Notes under the pieces: generated by a model
What the model saw: only the letters and a program-made list of their open reading frames with translations
The model's database searches: none
Told to the model about the DNA's origin: nothing
Assembly: GCF_024323335.1 (NCBI RefSeq)
Contig: NC_066583.1
Span: 358,924,377-358,988,376, forward strand
Length of the DNA: 64,000 nt
From: Lathyrus oleraceus
Lineage: Eukaryota > Streptophyta > Magnoliopsida > Fabales > Fabaceae
Direction of reading: 5' to 3'
Program-made: the position numbers and the translations under genes
Part shown: in pieces, positions 1 through 11,440 of the stretch
Layout of the letters: every line of letters starts with the position of its first letter
How positions within the stretch are numbered: the stretch's first letter is position 1

Positions 1-516
1 ATTATGCAACGTTGATATGTTTATTCAAATGGTTAATATCGTTGAAAGCTTGTTTGAAATTCCTTTGCTACAATAGGAATTATCAGTTGCATCCCAGCTG
101 ACTCTATGATGAAAAAACTTAGGTCTTCATGTGATTAGAAGAAGATAAAGTAGGATCAGAGGTTGATAGTGACCTATCAGAGTCACCTTGGTCCTTGCGC
201 TTTGATTAAATTTCAATTTCTGATCAGTAGAGGCAGACTTCTTCAAAGTCTTATCTTCAGAGGTTGACTTCTTTAGACTTTGAGCTTCAGACATTGACTT
301 CTCCACAGTTTTGTCTTTAGCTTCTGATCCATCATATGCTGGTGTTTAAGCTTCTCTTTAGATGTTCAATATCAGAACCAGTACTTAGATTGTTCATGAA
401 ATTTTAGTCTACGGTCCTGCACACTTGAACAAATATTAGTATACCCAATTGTTCTTTAAATACTCCATTATCATCAAAACCTAAGGGATATGGGACAAAC
501 CAAATTTGTTCCAATA
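1..516 (-). repeat. 3' LTR of copia element 1 (partial)
   Basis: Aligns by eye along its full length with 8376-8892 (shared landmarks: ATGGTTAATATCGTTGAAAG near the left side and GGGATATGGGACAAACCAA near the right). The inner edge is placed at 516, next to the polypurine tract. The expected TG start on the minus strand has become TA. The left remainder, about 760 bp, lies outside the window. Confidence 0.9.
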
Positions 517-531
517 ATCTCCTCATTTTTT
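517..531 (-). other. Polypurine tract of copia element 1
   Basis: On the minus strand this is AAAAAATGAGGAGAT immediately before the LTR. It is the counterpart of the purine run before the 3' LTR of copia element 2 (47380-47393), with one G changed. It would prime plus-strand DNA synthesis. Confidence 0.75.
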
Positions 532-772
532 ATGATGCCAAACACAAGTATTTAAGAACAACAATTGTTAATTTAATTAACAAGTTGACTTTGGGGTTTG
601 CGGTTTGTAAGATCCCCTGAGTCTAATAGTTCAGAGGGTGAGGTTTGTAAGCCCCCCTTAAATTCTATCAAGGTTAATTAAGTTTAAACTTTTAAAGCAC
701 AATAATAAAACTCAAGAATTTAAGCAAAGATAATAATTGTCATACTCACATGCTTAAATGCTTCTATATCTA

Positions 773-787
773 CTCCCCCTTTTGTCA
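773..787 (-). other. Second polypurine tract in copia element 1
   Basis: Minus-strand TGACAAAAGGGGGAG, 257-271 bp inside the 3' LTR boundary. A near-identical purine run occupies the same relative place in copia element 2 (47112-47126). Its role is unknown; an internal plus-strand primer is one possibility. Confidence 0.55.
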
Positions 788-1112
788 TAAAAAAAAAAGG
801 AAATAGAAAAGATAATGAAGAAAAAATTTCATTAACTAAAGAAGGAAATCAGAGGCACAATTATTAGAGAATAAAATCCACAAATATAAAAGTTTGGGAC
901 ACTATTAAATCTGGATAAAAATGAATCAAAATCATGTTTGTTTCTCCACGTTTGCCGTAATTTTGTTTTTTAAAATATGGTAGAGTTATGGCTATAATGC
1001 TTGTGAAACATCTCTTAAAATCTCGACGTGGTCAAGTCTTGATCTAACATCTGAGCATTTGAGATAAACAAAATATTCAAATAAGGAGAGATATGCTTGA
1101 AGACCAAGAATA

Positions 1113-1131
1113 TCTCTCTCTCTCTCTCTCC
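1113..1131. repeat. CT dinucleotide tract in putative antisense promoter
   Basis: A run of about nine CT units lies 55-75 bp upstream of the TATA box at 1186. CT-rich stretches are common in plant core promoters and leaders, so this is read as part of the promoter of the plus-strand gene, not as an unrelated microsatellite. Confidence 0.5.
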
Positions 1132-1185
1132 ATTGTTCATTGGTGAATAATAAACATCACTAATTTTGCTTTCTTTCAAACTCTC

Positions 1186-1193
1186 TATATAAG
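1186..1193 (+). promoter_or_regulatory. TATA box of antisense gene in copia element 1
   Basis: TATATAAG lies 70 bp upstream of the ATG at 1256 and is preceded by the CT tract. The stretch between is a plausible plant 5' leader ending ATAAAATG. It points opposite to the retrotransposon. Confidence 0.55.
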
Positions 1194-1255
1194 TTGTGTT
1201 TCGTTACCAGCAAGGTCACATTCCTTTCCATCAATCTCTTCTTATAATTGATAAA

Positions 1256-1520
1256 ATGAGCAATTCTTCCAAGAACTCTAAGGAGGGCTCTTCCCAAGAG
1301 GTTATCAAAGTTGTTATGAAAACTAGTGATACTTAGAGGAAGAAACATATAAAAGATAGGCTCAAGAAATCTGAAGGTTCATAGTCACAAACAGGTTCAT
1401 CTGCTGGAGCTTTTGTAGTGGGAAGAACTTCAGTATCCAAGATGAAGAAGCTCAAGAAAGAAGAAGTATACAACTGATGACTTTGGATCAGATGATGATG
1501 AGGACTGGGTGAACTTCTTA
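1256..1520 (+). pseudogene. Small basic/acidic protein gene, antisense to copia element 1
   Basis: Not recognised as a named family. The frame opens at ATG 1256 (MSNSSKNSKEGSSQEV...), is interrupted by TAG at 1334 and TAG at 1382, then shifts frame near 1465 and ends with TAA at about 1518-1520. The product would be about 87 residues: a Ser/Lys-rich N-terminus, a basic middle (RKKHIKDRLKK, later KMKKLKKEE) and an acidic tail (GSDDDEDW). This basic-then-acidic layout suggests a nuclear or DNA/chromatin-binding protein, but that is inference. It lies between the pol end and the 3' LTR on the opposite strand, with its own TATA box. Antisense ORFs are known in some plant LTR retrotransposons. The basic-acidic composition and the promoter make a chance reading frame less likely. 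Confidence 0.5.
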
Positions 1521-2424
1521 TAATGGGTGGTTTTCATCCTGATGTAGTATGAGAGTTGTAGTCTTTGTAGTGCATGTTGTTTGCTTATGGGAAGATTTGC
1601 ATTTGTAATAACTTCTTAATCAATAATAACACATACTTTATCTTTTCATTTGTTTAAGATTATTTTGCCACTAGCATCCTTTAGAGTAAGCCATCAAAAG
1701 AGATGTTTCAAAGAAGTTTTAAACCATTTCAGCCACTTTTGTGTTGTGTGTGTTAAGAATAATATAGTGAGTTAAAAATATTTAATCACACAATCATTAA
1801 AACAAATTAATAGGGGGAAATAAAATATGATTTTATCTTACCCAAGAGAATAACTCCCAAAGGCTACACAACCATTTTTTACAGCATAAAGAATATGTAT
1901 GACATATGTCACACTTCTTTGTCTTAACAAAAAAAGCTTGGTTAAACCCATCAATATAACTCATAGTCCAGAAAAAAAAATTCCTAGAGGAATTATGACT
2001 TAGGACCTTATGAACCAGAGAACCTTCTTACTCAGAGGACTAATTGGTTTAGAATCAAATAACTCAGAATCAAATAGAAAAAAATCAGAGGCACAATGTT
2101 TTTAACAAAAGTTAATGAAAAATGGGCGTGTGACACAATATTCAAAACAATTACATCATTAACCACCCGTTATTATCCAACAACTAAGAAACCACATGTC
2201 ATAAAACCTTTTAGATTCGTGACACATTAGTGGACAAATGTTAAAACTTTTTTCCCACTTATATGCTATTAGAGGCAACTAATCATATTCTGAGCATTAG
2301 AGGCTAAGTTGAATTAGAGGCTACTATTCATCAGAATCTAGTTCAGAGCTTCTGATCACAATAGCTTCTGATCATCATCAGACTCTGATCCTCTTTTCAG
2401 AAGAAAACACTAATCTTTTACGAA
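1521..2424. other. Non-coding 3' region of copia element 1
   Basis: AT-rich, with many copies of TCAGA/TCTGA words, as in the LTRs and 3' region of copia element 2. No sense-strand ORF resembling the third ORF of copia element 2 can be followed here, so this copy either lost it or never had it. Confidence 0.6.
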
Positions 2425-3010
2425 ATGCATGTTCATATTCTTTTTAATAAAAATAAAGATTTCAATAGTAAGAGGCTTGGTAAATATATCATCCCATTGA
2501 TGATAAATACGAATGAACTATATATCTATCACACCCTTCTGAACATAATCTCTAATAAAAGGATATTTTATTTCTATGTGTTTGGTTCTATAATGTTAAA
2601 TAGGATTCTTTGTCAAACAAATAACAACAGTATTGAACCAAAAAATAGGAATATTGCTTCCACTTATATGATAATCTTCCAACTGATATTTCATCCAGAG
2701 TAGTTATGTGCAACAACTTGCAACAAAGATGTATTCTTCTTCTGGTGTAGATAAAGCAATAGTTACTTGTCTTTTACTAGCCCAAGATATTAGATTCCCC
2801 TATATGAATTGACAATTTCCACTAGTGGATTTTCTCTCAATTTTACCCCTAACATAGTCAGCCTCACAGAATCCAACAAGCTTATAATCTAGGGATTTTG
2901 TATAAAGCAACCCTAGATTGGTTATTCTCTTTAGATACCTAAAGATCCTTTTAATAGAATTTAAGTGAGTCTCCCTAGGATCTGACTGAAATTATGCACA
3001 CAGACAGACA
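2425..3010 (-). pseudogene. Copia element 1 RNase H remnant
   Basis: Minus-strand translation gives recognisable copia RNase H pieces: a block equivalent to the KSTSGN...SWASKRQ..IALST segment near 2790-2880, and the tail with RTKHIEIK.PFIRDYVQKG and HQWDDIFTKPL near 2430-2610. Several in-frame stops and a frame change break it. In a live element this domain degrades the RNA strand during reverse transcription. The end of pol lies close to 2425. Segments match copia element 2 residue for residue in places, showing the same lineage. Confidence 0.8.
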
Positions 3011-3870
3011 CTGAATAAAATATATGGTCTAGAAGCTTCTCACATGCTTTGGTGTTGCTTTCCTCTTTTCTCAGATTGAAGGTTCGATGCTTAGGAGTGT
3101 TCATGATCTAGTAATCATCTAGCTTGAACTTCTTCAAAAGCTCCTTTGTGTATTTTTTTCTGATGAACATAGACTTCATCCTTGCAAGGAAGAACTTCAA
3201 CTCTCATATCATACTCATTTCAAACTCAACATGCATTGTCTTTGAAAATTCTTGGCAAAGGAAAGCATTAGTAGAACCAAAGATAATATCATCCACATAT
3301 GCTTGGAAAATTAAGTTATCATTTTTAAGTGTCTTTCTAGTATGTACTTGTCCTTTTTGAAAATTATTTTCTAATAGAAAATTACTCAGAATCTCATACC
3401 AAGCTCTAGGAGCTTGTTTGAGTCCATAGTGTGATTTCTTAAGTTTGAAAACATAATTTGGGTGGACTAAATCCTCAAACATAGGTGGCTATTTGACATG
3501 CACTTCTTTAGAAATAACTCCATATAAAAATGCACTTTTAATATCCATTTGGTATAAAATAATGTCATGATTAATTACATAAGAGAGAAGTAACCCGATT
3601 GCCTCCAACCTTGAAATAGATGAAAAAGTTTAAGAGAAATCTATACGTTCTTAATGACTGTAGTCTTGAGCTACAAGTCTAGCTTTATTTTTTTTACCAC
3701 TTCTCCTTTCTTATTGAACTTTCTTTTGAATACCCATTGTGTTCCAATGATGTTCTTCTAATAAGGTTTGGGTACAAAATCCCAGACATCATTCCTTTGG
3801 AACTGATTCATCTATTCTTGCATCTCTACAATCCACCCATCATCAAAAAGCCCTTCATCAACAAAATTAG
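3011..3870 (-). pseudogene. Copia element 1 reverse transcriptase remnant
   Basis: The longest open piece (3204-3482) reads KKSHYGLKQAPRAWYE and the catalytic YVDDIIFGS, the copia RT palm motif with both Asp residues kept. Upstream on the minus strand (3483-3870) fragments of the N-terminal RT part are readable through stops and frameshifts. The order RT after integrase is copia-type. The piece is far too broken to encode an enzyme. Confidence 0.88.
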
Positions 3871-4329
3871 GTTCAATCATGAAGAGTAGTCATAACATTG
3901 ACTTTTCTTATCTGAAGGTATACCTTGTCTTTCTGGGACTATCTTTGTTTCTAAGAATTAATCTTCTGGATGTGAAGACTTGTACTTTGAGGTCTTCTTA
4001 GATTGTGATGCTTCTGAGGAGCCATCTTGAGCTTCTTCGGAATTTTCAACATCTGGGTGAGCTTCTGAGGTTGGATTACCTTTTGGACCATCAACTTCTG
4101 AAGTTCTGATAGCTTATGAACATCCAACTTTTGATGGATTCTTAGCTTCTGAACTTCCAACTTATGGACCTCTAACTCCTTAGGTGTCTTCAGACACACA
4201 TATTTCTGAAAACTTTGAACTAGCTCTAACATATTAATGTCAGGCTATTTGTCATCAAATTTTATGTGTATTGAATCTTCAACCATTTTGGTTTCAGAGT
4301 TCTACGTCATGTATGCCTTTGAGCGTTCA
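3871..4329 (-). pseudogene. Copia element 1 integrase-RT linker
   Basis: This is the variable stretch between integrase and RT. The open piece 3951-4232 reads as a repetitive Lys/Leu/Gln-rich peptide with HKL and QKL repeats. On the DNA level it is a degraded TCAGA-rich repeat, probably once Ser/Glu-rich as in copia element 2. No domain is visible. Confidence 0.55.
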
Positions 4330-5180
4330 GAGTATCCTCAAAAGATATCCTTTTGAGATTTGGCATCAAACTTCTTAAGATAAACTTTATTGTTCAAGAT
4401 GTAACATGTATACCCAAACTTATGAAAATAATAAATGCTTGGCTTTATTCCTTTGAATAACTCATATGATGTCTTGTTCAGAATAGGTCTAATGTATATT
4501 CTATTCTGCACATAACATGTTATTGACTACAACTTCAGCCCATAAGTACTTAGGTAAGTTGTTTTCATGAATCATAGCTCTGGCCATTTCTTATTAAGAT
4601 ATGTTCTTTCTATTTACAACTCCATTTTGCCATGGAGTTCAAGGAGAAGATAACTCATGGACAATTCCATGTTTTTCACATAAAGTTTCAATTGGCTAAA
4701 TTTCAAATTCTCCTCCACAATCACTTCTTACTTTCAATTTTTTTTTATTCCTTTTCAGTTTGTACTTGTATGAAGAAGATGTTGAACACATCATATGATT
4801 CATCCCTAGTTCTAAGGAATTTAACCTAAGTCTGTCTGCTATAGTCATCAACAATGACTAATCCATATTTCTTCCCATTAATTGATGTAGTGCCAATTGG
4901 ACCAAACAAATTAATGTGAAAAAGTTCTAAGGGTCTAGAAGTAGAGATAATGTTCTTAGTTCTAAAAGAAGTTTTATTAATTTTCCCTGCTTCGCATGCT
5001 CTATAAGGAGCATCTGAGTGATGATTGAGTTTTGGAAATCCTTTAACAAGTTTCAACTTTCTAATTTAAAGATTAATCTCCAATTAGAATGACCTAACCT
5101 TCTGTGTCAGAGCCATTTTTCATCACCAACTAATAGAAGGCAATGTACCTTCTGATCATCCAATTCAGAAAAATTAATTT
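4330..5180 (-). pseudogene. Copia element 1 integrase remnant with GAG-pre-integrase domain
   Basis: The open piece 4826-5056 reads through a zinc-binding CEAGK-type end into NGKKYGLVIVDDYSR, the start of the copia integrase core, with INLFGP where the first catalytic Asp is expected (IDLFGP in element 2). That Asp is replaced by Asn here. Further core and C-terminal pieces (for example KSQKDIF, GYSERSKAY) can be read at 4330-4420. Stops and shifts separate the pieces. The domain would join the DNA copy to the genome. Confidence 0.82.
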
Positions 5181-5520
5181 TATAAACATTTTTCCTCCTA
5201 CATTTAAACACTATGGACTTGTCAGATTAATTCATGACTATACAATTTTTCTTATTAAACATGACTTCATAATCACTTTCACAAAATTGACTAATGCTCA
5301 GTAGGTTATGTTTTAGTCCATCTATAAGCCAAACATTATTCATAGAGATAGAAGAATTACCAATAGTACCTATACCAACGATCTTTCCTTCCTGACTTCC
5401 TCCAAATCCCACCGTTCCTTCCTCTTTCATAATTAGGGTTTAGAATATATGCTTTTCTCCAGTCATATGTTGTGAGCAGCCATCTGCCAGGTATCATGAC
5501 TGCTACCGTACTTCTCCCTT
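5181..5520 (-). pseudogene. Copia element 1 protease remnant
   Basis: The open piece 5227-5430 carries the second half of a copia protease: GFGGSQEGKIVGIGTIGNSSI and HNLLSISQFCESDYEVMF, aligning with VGFGGDQKGRIRG and LLSISQLSDNSYDVIF of copia element 2. The active-site DSGCSRHMTG segment is expected near 5450-5510 and is degraded (a stretch complementary to a CSQHMTG-like reading is visible near 5460). Confidence 0.75.
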
Positions 5521-5639
5521 AAAGCATATCTATAGAAAAAACAATTTGATATTTAGGTGCCAATAATCTTATAGGTCATTTGGGGTTAGTTCTAATAGGT
5601 TTTCTTTCTTGCTTTGTACCTTTTCTCTCATATGGTAAG

Positions 5640-7540
5640 GCTTAGGATTTCATACAAGACGTTTTATTTAAAAGTTTGTTGTCTTGAGTGGATCTTGGCC
5701 TTAGATTCAGAACCTTGCATCTTGATGTCTTAGGTTCTGGTTTCTTAAGAACCTTTGACTTTAGAGTATTAGGTTCTGATTTCTTCAGAACTCTTGACTT
5801 TAGGGTATCATGTTCTAGTTTCTTCAAAACCCTTGACTTTAGAGTCTCAGATTCTAGTTTCTTTATAACCGCGAACTCATCAGTTTTAGGTTCTGACTGG
5901 TTCAGAACCTTTGCATTTTCAACAACAGGTACAAAATAAGAGTATAGTCCTTTCTGAGAAGAGCTTGAAGCAAAATGATCTATTGGTTTACTCAAGGCTT
6001 TAAACCTTGAATTTAAAGTTTTTTTAGAGTAACTCATGCCTTCCCATTTGCTTATACTTATACCATAAATCATGGATGCAAGTTTAGTTATATTAAAGAA
6101 AGTTATGATAAACTCCCGAAGAGACATTTCATGCTCATCAAGGGGTTTATCAGACACTTCTTTTGCTATAGAAATATGATCTCTCTCAAAGACTTCATTT
6201 TTGTTTTGAAAAGTTTTTAATTCATCTTTCAAAAGATAATATTTTCATGTGTTTCGCTTTCTCTTGATACCGACCCATAAGGCCTTGAATGAAAGTAATT
6301 AAATTAGAACGAGATAGTTTATAAAATACCTCATCCTTTTCTTTAGAATCTGAACCAGAATCTGAGTCAGATTCTATTTTAGAAGATTTAAGAGCCATCA
6401 AAGCAAGATTGGCTTATTTTTCATCCTTTTCAGGGTCTTATTTATTGTCAAATTCATCCCATGTTGCCATGAGACTCTTCTTGAACTTTTTTTTGAATCT
6501 TTCCATATGATAGCTTCCTTTCTTTGACTTGTCCTCGTGCACCTCTGGACAGTCAACGATAAAGTGACCAGACTTCTTATAGTTGAAGCATCCCTTTTGA
6601 TCATCATTCTTTTCTCTAGAGCTTGATCCTCTGAAGCCACTGCTTCTGCCATAGAATCTTTTGTTCTTCTTGGCCAGATACTTAAACTTTTTGATGAGAA
6701 AAGTCATTTCCTCATCATCCGAATCATCTTCAAAACCTTCTACATGAGAAGCTTCTTCAGACTTCTAGACTTGATGATCCTTGGCAGATTTAGCAATATT
6801 TTTCAAAGCAAGAGGCTTTGACTTCCGAGAAGGTTCATATCCATTGAGCTCTATCTCATGGCTATGAAGATTGTTGATAAAGCTTTCAAGACATAATGTG
6901 TTTAAATCTTTAGCCTCCTGGATAGTTGTCACTCTGGGTCTGTATCTGATAGGAAGACTCCTAAGAATCTTCTTGACATGATCAGAGGTAGTATATATCT
7001 TGTTCAGAACCTGAAGTCTAGATACAAGAACTTGAAACCTTGAGAACATGGTTTTAATGTCTTCACTCTCCTTCAGTCTGAACAACTCATACTGTTGAAC
7101 TAGATGTTTGGCCATAACTTCCTTAACTTGTTGATTCCCTTCATAAGTAGCACATAGGTATTAAAAAATGGTCTTAGTAGTAGATTTATCAATAATCTTG
7201 ACGTACTCAGAATGAGGTAGAACATCAACCAAGATGCCTCTAACTCTATAATGTTTTCTATAGATCTTTTTCTGAGCATGTGAAGAGTTTTTCTGTAAGT
7301 AACCATTCTTACTCCATTAACTGGAATATTAATGTCATTTTCAAGAATACCCCACAATTCATCATCAAGACCTAATATGAGTATACATCTCACTCTTCCA
7401 CCATTCAAACTCAGTAGAGTCTCCATCAAAAGTTAGAGGTCTAGCAATATAATTATTCTTTTCTAAAGTGTTATAAAATCATGATTAATAGCAGCATGTG
7501 GGTCAGGAGTATAACTACTAGGCTCAGAAACTCCATACAT
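5640..7540 (-). pseudogene. Copia element 1 gag remnant
   Basis: Starts at minus-strand ATG 7540 (MYGVSEPSSYTPDPHA), about 60 bp downstream of the PBS. Pieces in order: N-terminal part (7100-7430, in shifted frames), the UBN2/gag core (6765-7115, MAKHLVQQYELF...RFQVLVSRLQVL...ILRSLP), a zinc knuckle (6438-6707) and the C-terminal hinge (5642-6232). The knuckle reads CFNYKKSGHFIVDC: the second Cys of CX2CX4HX4C is Tyr, so zinc binding would be lost. The opposing-strand ORF at 5688-5939 is a shadow of the repetitive hinge. Several frame changes and stops separate the pieces. Confidence 0.85.
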
Positions 7541-7602
7541 GATTCAATATGTTTTTCTTAGAATCTTTTATGCAGAACTGTTAAATGTTTAGCACAGACC
7601 GT

Positions 7603-7614
7603 GATCTGATGCCA
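7603..7614 (-). other. Primer-binding site of copia element 1
   Basis: Minus-strand TGGCATCAGATC, two bases inside the 5' LTR. It differs at two positions from the TGGTATCAGAGC complement of initiator tRNA-Met, the usual plant copia primer, and so also shows C/T-type decay. Confidence 0.8.
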
Positions 7615-7616
7615 AT

Positions 7617-8892
7617 TGAAGGTGAGAAAAACACAAGAAAGGGGGTTGAATTGTGTTTACTTTTTCTTTCTTTTTAAAAGTTCTTGTCAGATTCTAAACA
7701 CAAAGTATAGATTATGAATCAGAGTTAAGAGGTATGCAGTGGATAAGTAATGAAAGAAAGAAGAGATATACACAGATTTATCCTGGTTCCTCTTACAACT
7801 CGAGAGTAATCCAGTCTCCTTGTACTTATAAGAGATTTTCATTATAACCACACAAGATTACAATTTGCAAGCACATAAGCAAGAGACTTACAGTGCTTAA
7901 ACACAAAGTAAGAGCATTTTATGCTCAAGCACACAAGTAAGAGACTTCTAATGCTCAAGCACACAAGTAATAGACTCGTATGCTCAAGCACACAAGCAAG
8001 ATACTTCAAATTCTCAAACACTAAGTAAGAGAGTTCAAATGCTCAAACACTAAGTAAGAGACTTCTATGCTCAAGCACACAAGCAATAGACTTCTAAGAA
8101 TCTATCTAACAGATAAAAGATTATTTGGGGTAATACACTTGATATACAACCAGAGGTGTAGACAAAACACAACTCAAGAAGAACTCTTGAGTATACAAAG
8201 GTACGAAATCCTAAGTTAAACTTGTCTTATGTTTTGACAGAGTAACTGCTCTTTGAATGTCAATAGTTCATTGTATAATTGTTCTTCAAGTCTTCTACTC
8301 CTTAAATAGAGAAGGTAAGGAGTCGTTGAAGATCTAGAACAAGACAGACTTTGAGAAGCTTGAATAGAGATGTTAAGATGTTTCTTCAAATGGTTAATAT
8401 CGTTGAAAGCTTGTTTAAAATTTCTTTGCTACAAGAGGAATTATCAGTTGCATCCTAGCTGACTCTATGAAGAAAAAGCTTAGGTATTTACGTGATCAGA
8501 AGAAGACAAAGTAGCCTCAAAGGTTAATAGTGACCTATCAGAGTCACCTTGGTCCTCTCACTTTGACTAACGTTCATGTTCTGATCAGCATAGGAAGACT
8601 TCTTCAAAGTATAGTCTTTAGAGGCTAACTTCTTCAGATTTTGACCTTAGACGTTGATGTCTTCAGAAGTTGTCTTCTTCAGAGTCTGGTCTTCAGCGTC
8701 TGATCCATCAGATTCTGGTGTGCAAGTTTCTCTTTAGATGTTCAATATCAGAACCAATACTTAGATTGTTCATGAAATTTTAGTCTATGATCCTTCACAC
8801 TCGAACAAATATTAGTATATCCAATTGTTCTTTAAATACTCTGTTATTGATAAAACCTAAGGGATATGGGACAAACCAATTTTGTTCCAACA
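7617..8892 (-). repeat. 5' LTR of copia element 1
   Basis: 1276 bp, minus strand, beginning TGTTGGAACAAAA (right edge, 8892) and ending CACCTTCA (left edge, 7617) just before the PBS. A TATA-like CTATTTAAGG (minus strand, about 8301-8312) marks the probable promoter. Region 7860-8100 holds about seven imperfect copies of a 28-35-bp unit with AGCACACAAGTAAGAGAC, downstream of the promoter in element sense. Its left half has the same TCACCTTCA end as the copia element 2 LTRs. Confidence 0.88.
7868..8096. repeat. Short tandem repeats in copia LTR
   Basis: Repeated units of the type GCTCAAGCACACAAGTAAGAGACTT recur about every 30-35 bp through this stretch with small changes. They lie in the R/U5 part of the LTR. 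Confidence 0.7.
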
Positions 8893-9044
8893 TACACCAC
8901 CTGGTTTTACTAGAGCATACCGATGATAATGATGAATAGGTTATGCAGGATAAAGCATATGCATTGAGGTCATACCTCTTGTAGTTGGTTGACACGTCCT
9001 TATTTATGGACAATCGTGCCTACACTACTATAGAAAACAACTAT

Positions 9045-9330
9045 CATAACGATTGGAAAAAAGATACAACCACGTACGACCAATCGTTATGAGGTAGTGT
9101 GTGATTGTATGTATGATTCCTTCCACCACGGGTCTTGGACCGTTGTGATAAGCTAGGTAGCGTGTTATATATCACAACGGTCAAGATAATCAACCGTTGT
9201 GATATAAAGAAAATGGTCATGGGTTCGAAATCCAGTGAATATATGGTTAATAATATTATGTGCATGATATATAACAACGGCTGGTTTAAATAACCTTGAT
9301 TAAATACCGTTTTTTTTAAATAATTTTTTT
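9045..9330. repeat. Subterminal hairpin repeats of CACTA, left end
   Basis: Units such as ATCACAACGGTC...AACCGTTGTGAT (9170-9203), CGATTGG...CCAATCG (9050-9095) and AACAACGGCTGGTTTAAATAACC (9272-9300) form short inverted pairs. In CACTA elements subterminal repeats are the binding sites of the small transposase (TNPA type). Confidence 0.75.
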
Positions 9331-9417
9331 CCATATATTACAGACCTGTGTTTGTTGCTTTACCTATATATTACAAACTAGTATATTATACAAACAAGTA
9401 TATTACAAACTTGTATA

Positions 9418-9440
9418 AATATATATATATATATATATAT
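9418..9440. repeat. (TA)n microsatellite
   Basis: About eleven TA units, inside the CACTA element. Confidence 0.9.
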
Positions 9441-9812
9441 GTATAGCTAAATATTTACAAAATATCAAATTAACCATTACAATATAACATCCCCCCCTTT
9501 CAACTAACACATTAAAAATAAACGTCCAACATCTACGAACATCATCTAAGTCTTCAGAAGAGAAAGGTGTCCTATCGTTAAAAGTCTACATAAACAAGTG
9601 AAAAAATGGAATATCACGTGATTTAAATTATAATAGCACATTAATATGTTATTGAAAATATTTCACAACATTATACACCTAATCCCACAGATCAAGAATG
9701 TCGGCAGGGACAATGTTAAACATGTGTTTCATTACATAGTACCCACACTCGTATCCCTCTGCTTGTCTACTCGTCTATAAATTTACACATTTCATGAATA
9801 TATAATCACACA

Positions 9813-10018
<206 letters not shown>

Positions 10019-10379
10019 GAATACCATAATTAATTCGCTTACCTTAGGCTTACAAAATGCGAGCTTTTTTCTAGTGTTGTTCAATCTATAATACCTCTCG
10101 ACAACCCCATATATTGAAAATGATTTAAAAATATTACATATTATGATTATTACAAAGTCAAAGATAAAATTTCACAAAAAGTATCATAAACATAAAATTA
10201 TATCTATTAATAATTTGTTTCATCATAGGATTAAGTTCTTTGTGTAACTAACATAATGTAATTACCAAAAAAATACTTTCAGGACGATGCCATCTCTAAC
10301 CCACAAACACGCCTACATGTTCCTTTGTTACAACTTCTTCTACTAATATATCATGTTGTGGTTCTAGAACAAAGGTACC

Positions 10380-11436
10380 TTCACAGGCTGAGTTAACCAA
10401 CAAATCCTACACAACATGATAAGACATACATTGTTAATTACCAAAGTGACCCGTGGAGGCATTTGAAGTATAGTCTACATACATATGCATAATAAGTCAT
10501 ACTTACAATTCTCTCAGCTACCAATTTGGAGGAATCTGAAGTGTAGTCTCCATTTGGTCTCAGTCGAGCCCTCTTCCACTTCTCATGTCGCGATAGTGGA
10601 GATGGTTCCCGATCACGACTCATGGAGTCCCCCTCTTAGTTGTTATCTTTTTTCAGAAATCATGATTTTCTCAAGTTTCCTATATCCTCCACGAGACAAT
10701 CTATGGGGGTATTTATTTTTGGGCTTGTTCATCTTTCCAACTTGACTTTTAACCTGTTATAAACATAGGAAAAATATTAATATTCATGGTTTATCCATAA
10801 AATTATAAGAAAATACCATTGGTACTAACCATGAAATCCTCACAACTACGATACTTCACAAACATTTTCCAAACCGTTTTACTAAGATACACATATTTCA
10901 CCCACAACTGCTTAATATTAGGCTTTGGCTTCGTAATGTAGTCACTCATGAGCTGTGACTTAAAAATCCTCCAAGTCGTACCAGCATAAGTTATCCATCT
11001 TTTTTTCAACTTCAAATCATCACTAAATTCAAACATCAACTACACATCTAAAACAATAATAAGTATGTATTAGTGTTTATATAACGTAATATCGAATCGA
11101 TGGCCATTGAAATTACTACCTGAACGTCTGTCCATATGCTATTTTTCACCTCATCTGATACATCCTTCCAATCATCTAACAAAATAATGACTTTGCTACA
11201 TCAAAGGAACGCAACATAACTCTTAAACAACTAAGAAGTAGGACCATCTAGAATAGTATGAAAAACACTAAACTCGACCGGAAGTTTAACACCCGAATTG
11301 CGTAATTTTGTTAGTGTAATCATCATTGTGGTGCCTCTTTAGTTTTTGTGTGTTCTCCTACTACAGATTATGAATCATTTGGCATGCTTTCATTTGTATG
11401 CATAGCTTCATCGCTACTAGATGAAGAAGAGGCCAT
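10380..11436 (-). pseudogene. CACTA transposase relic, Transposase_24 (Ptta/En/Spm) type
   Basis: Minus-strand reading starts at ATG 11436 with a Ser-rich acidic N-terminus (MASSSSSSDEAMHTNES), passes stops and frame changes, and gives recognisable blocks: FSVFHTILDGP (about 11240-11290), SDDLKLKKRWITYAGTTWRIFKSQL and LSKTVWKMFVKYRSCEDF (10803-11039), then KYPHRLSRGGYRKLEKIM (about 10665-10735). The W-rich helix followed by W..F...RS and a HRLSRGGY..LE block is the layout of the plant En/Spm transposase family Transposase_24. Short gaps between blocks may be introns. In active CACTA elements this type of protein binds subterminal repeats. It is degenerate here. Confidence 0.65.
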
Positions 11437-11440
11437 CTAT

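Larger units (their letters stand above)
1..8892 (-). mobile_element. Ty1/copia retrotransposon, SIRE/Maximus lineage, element 1 (decayed, left end outside window)
   Basis: Read on the minus strand, the order is 5' LTR (7617-8892), PBS, gag, protease, integrase, RT, RNase H, a long 3' region, polypurine tract and 3' LTR (516 down to 1, cut by the window). Integrase lying before RT identifies Ty1/copia. The roughly 1.3-kb LTR, the PBS matching initiator tRNA-Met and a long region after pol fit the SIRE/Maximus lineage. All coding parts are broken by stops and frameshifts, so the copy cannot be autonomous. The right flank is a MAIN-like gene, so the element appears to have inserted in or next to it. 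The right target-duplication copy would be 8893-8897 (TACAC); its partner lies outside the window. Confidence 0.9.

Noticed and set aside
1160..1348. 62-codon minus-strand ORF in copia element 1
   Set aside because: Overlaps the plus-strand antisense gene and its promoter; the plus-strand reading has the better signals.
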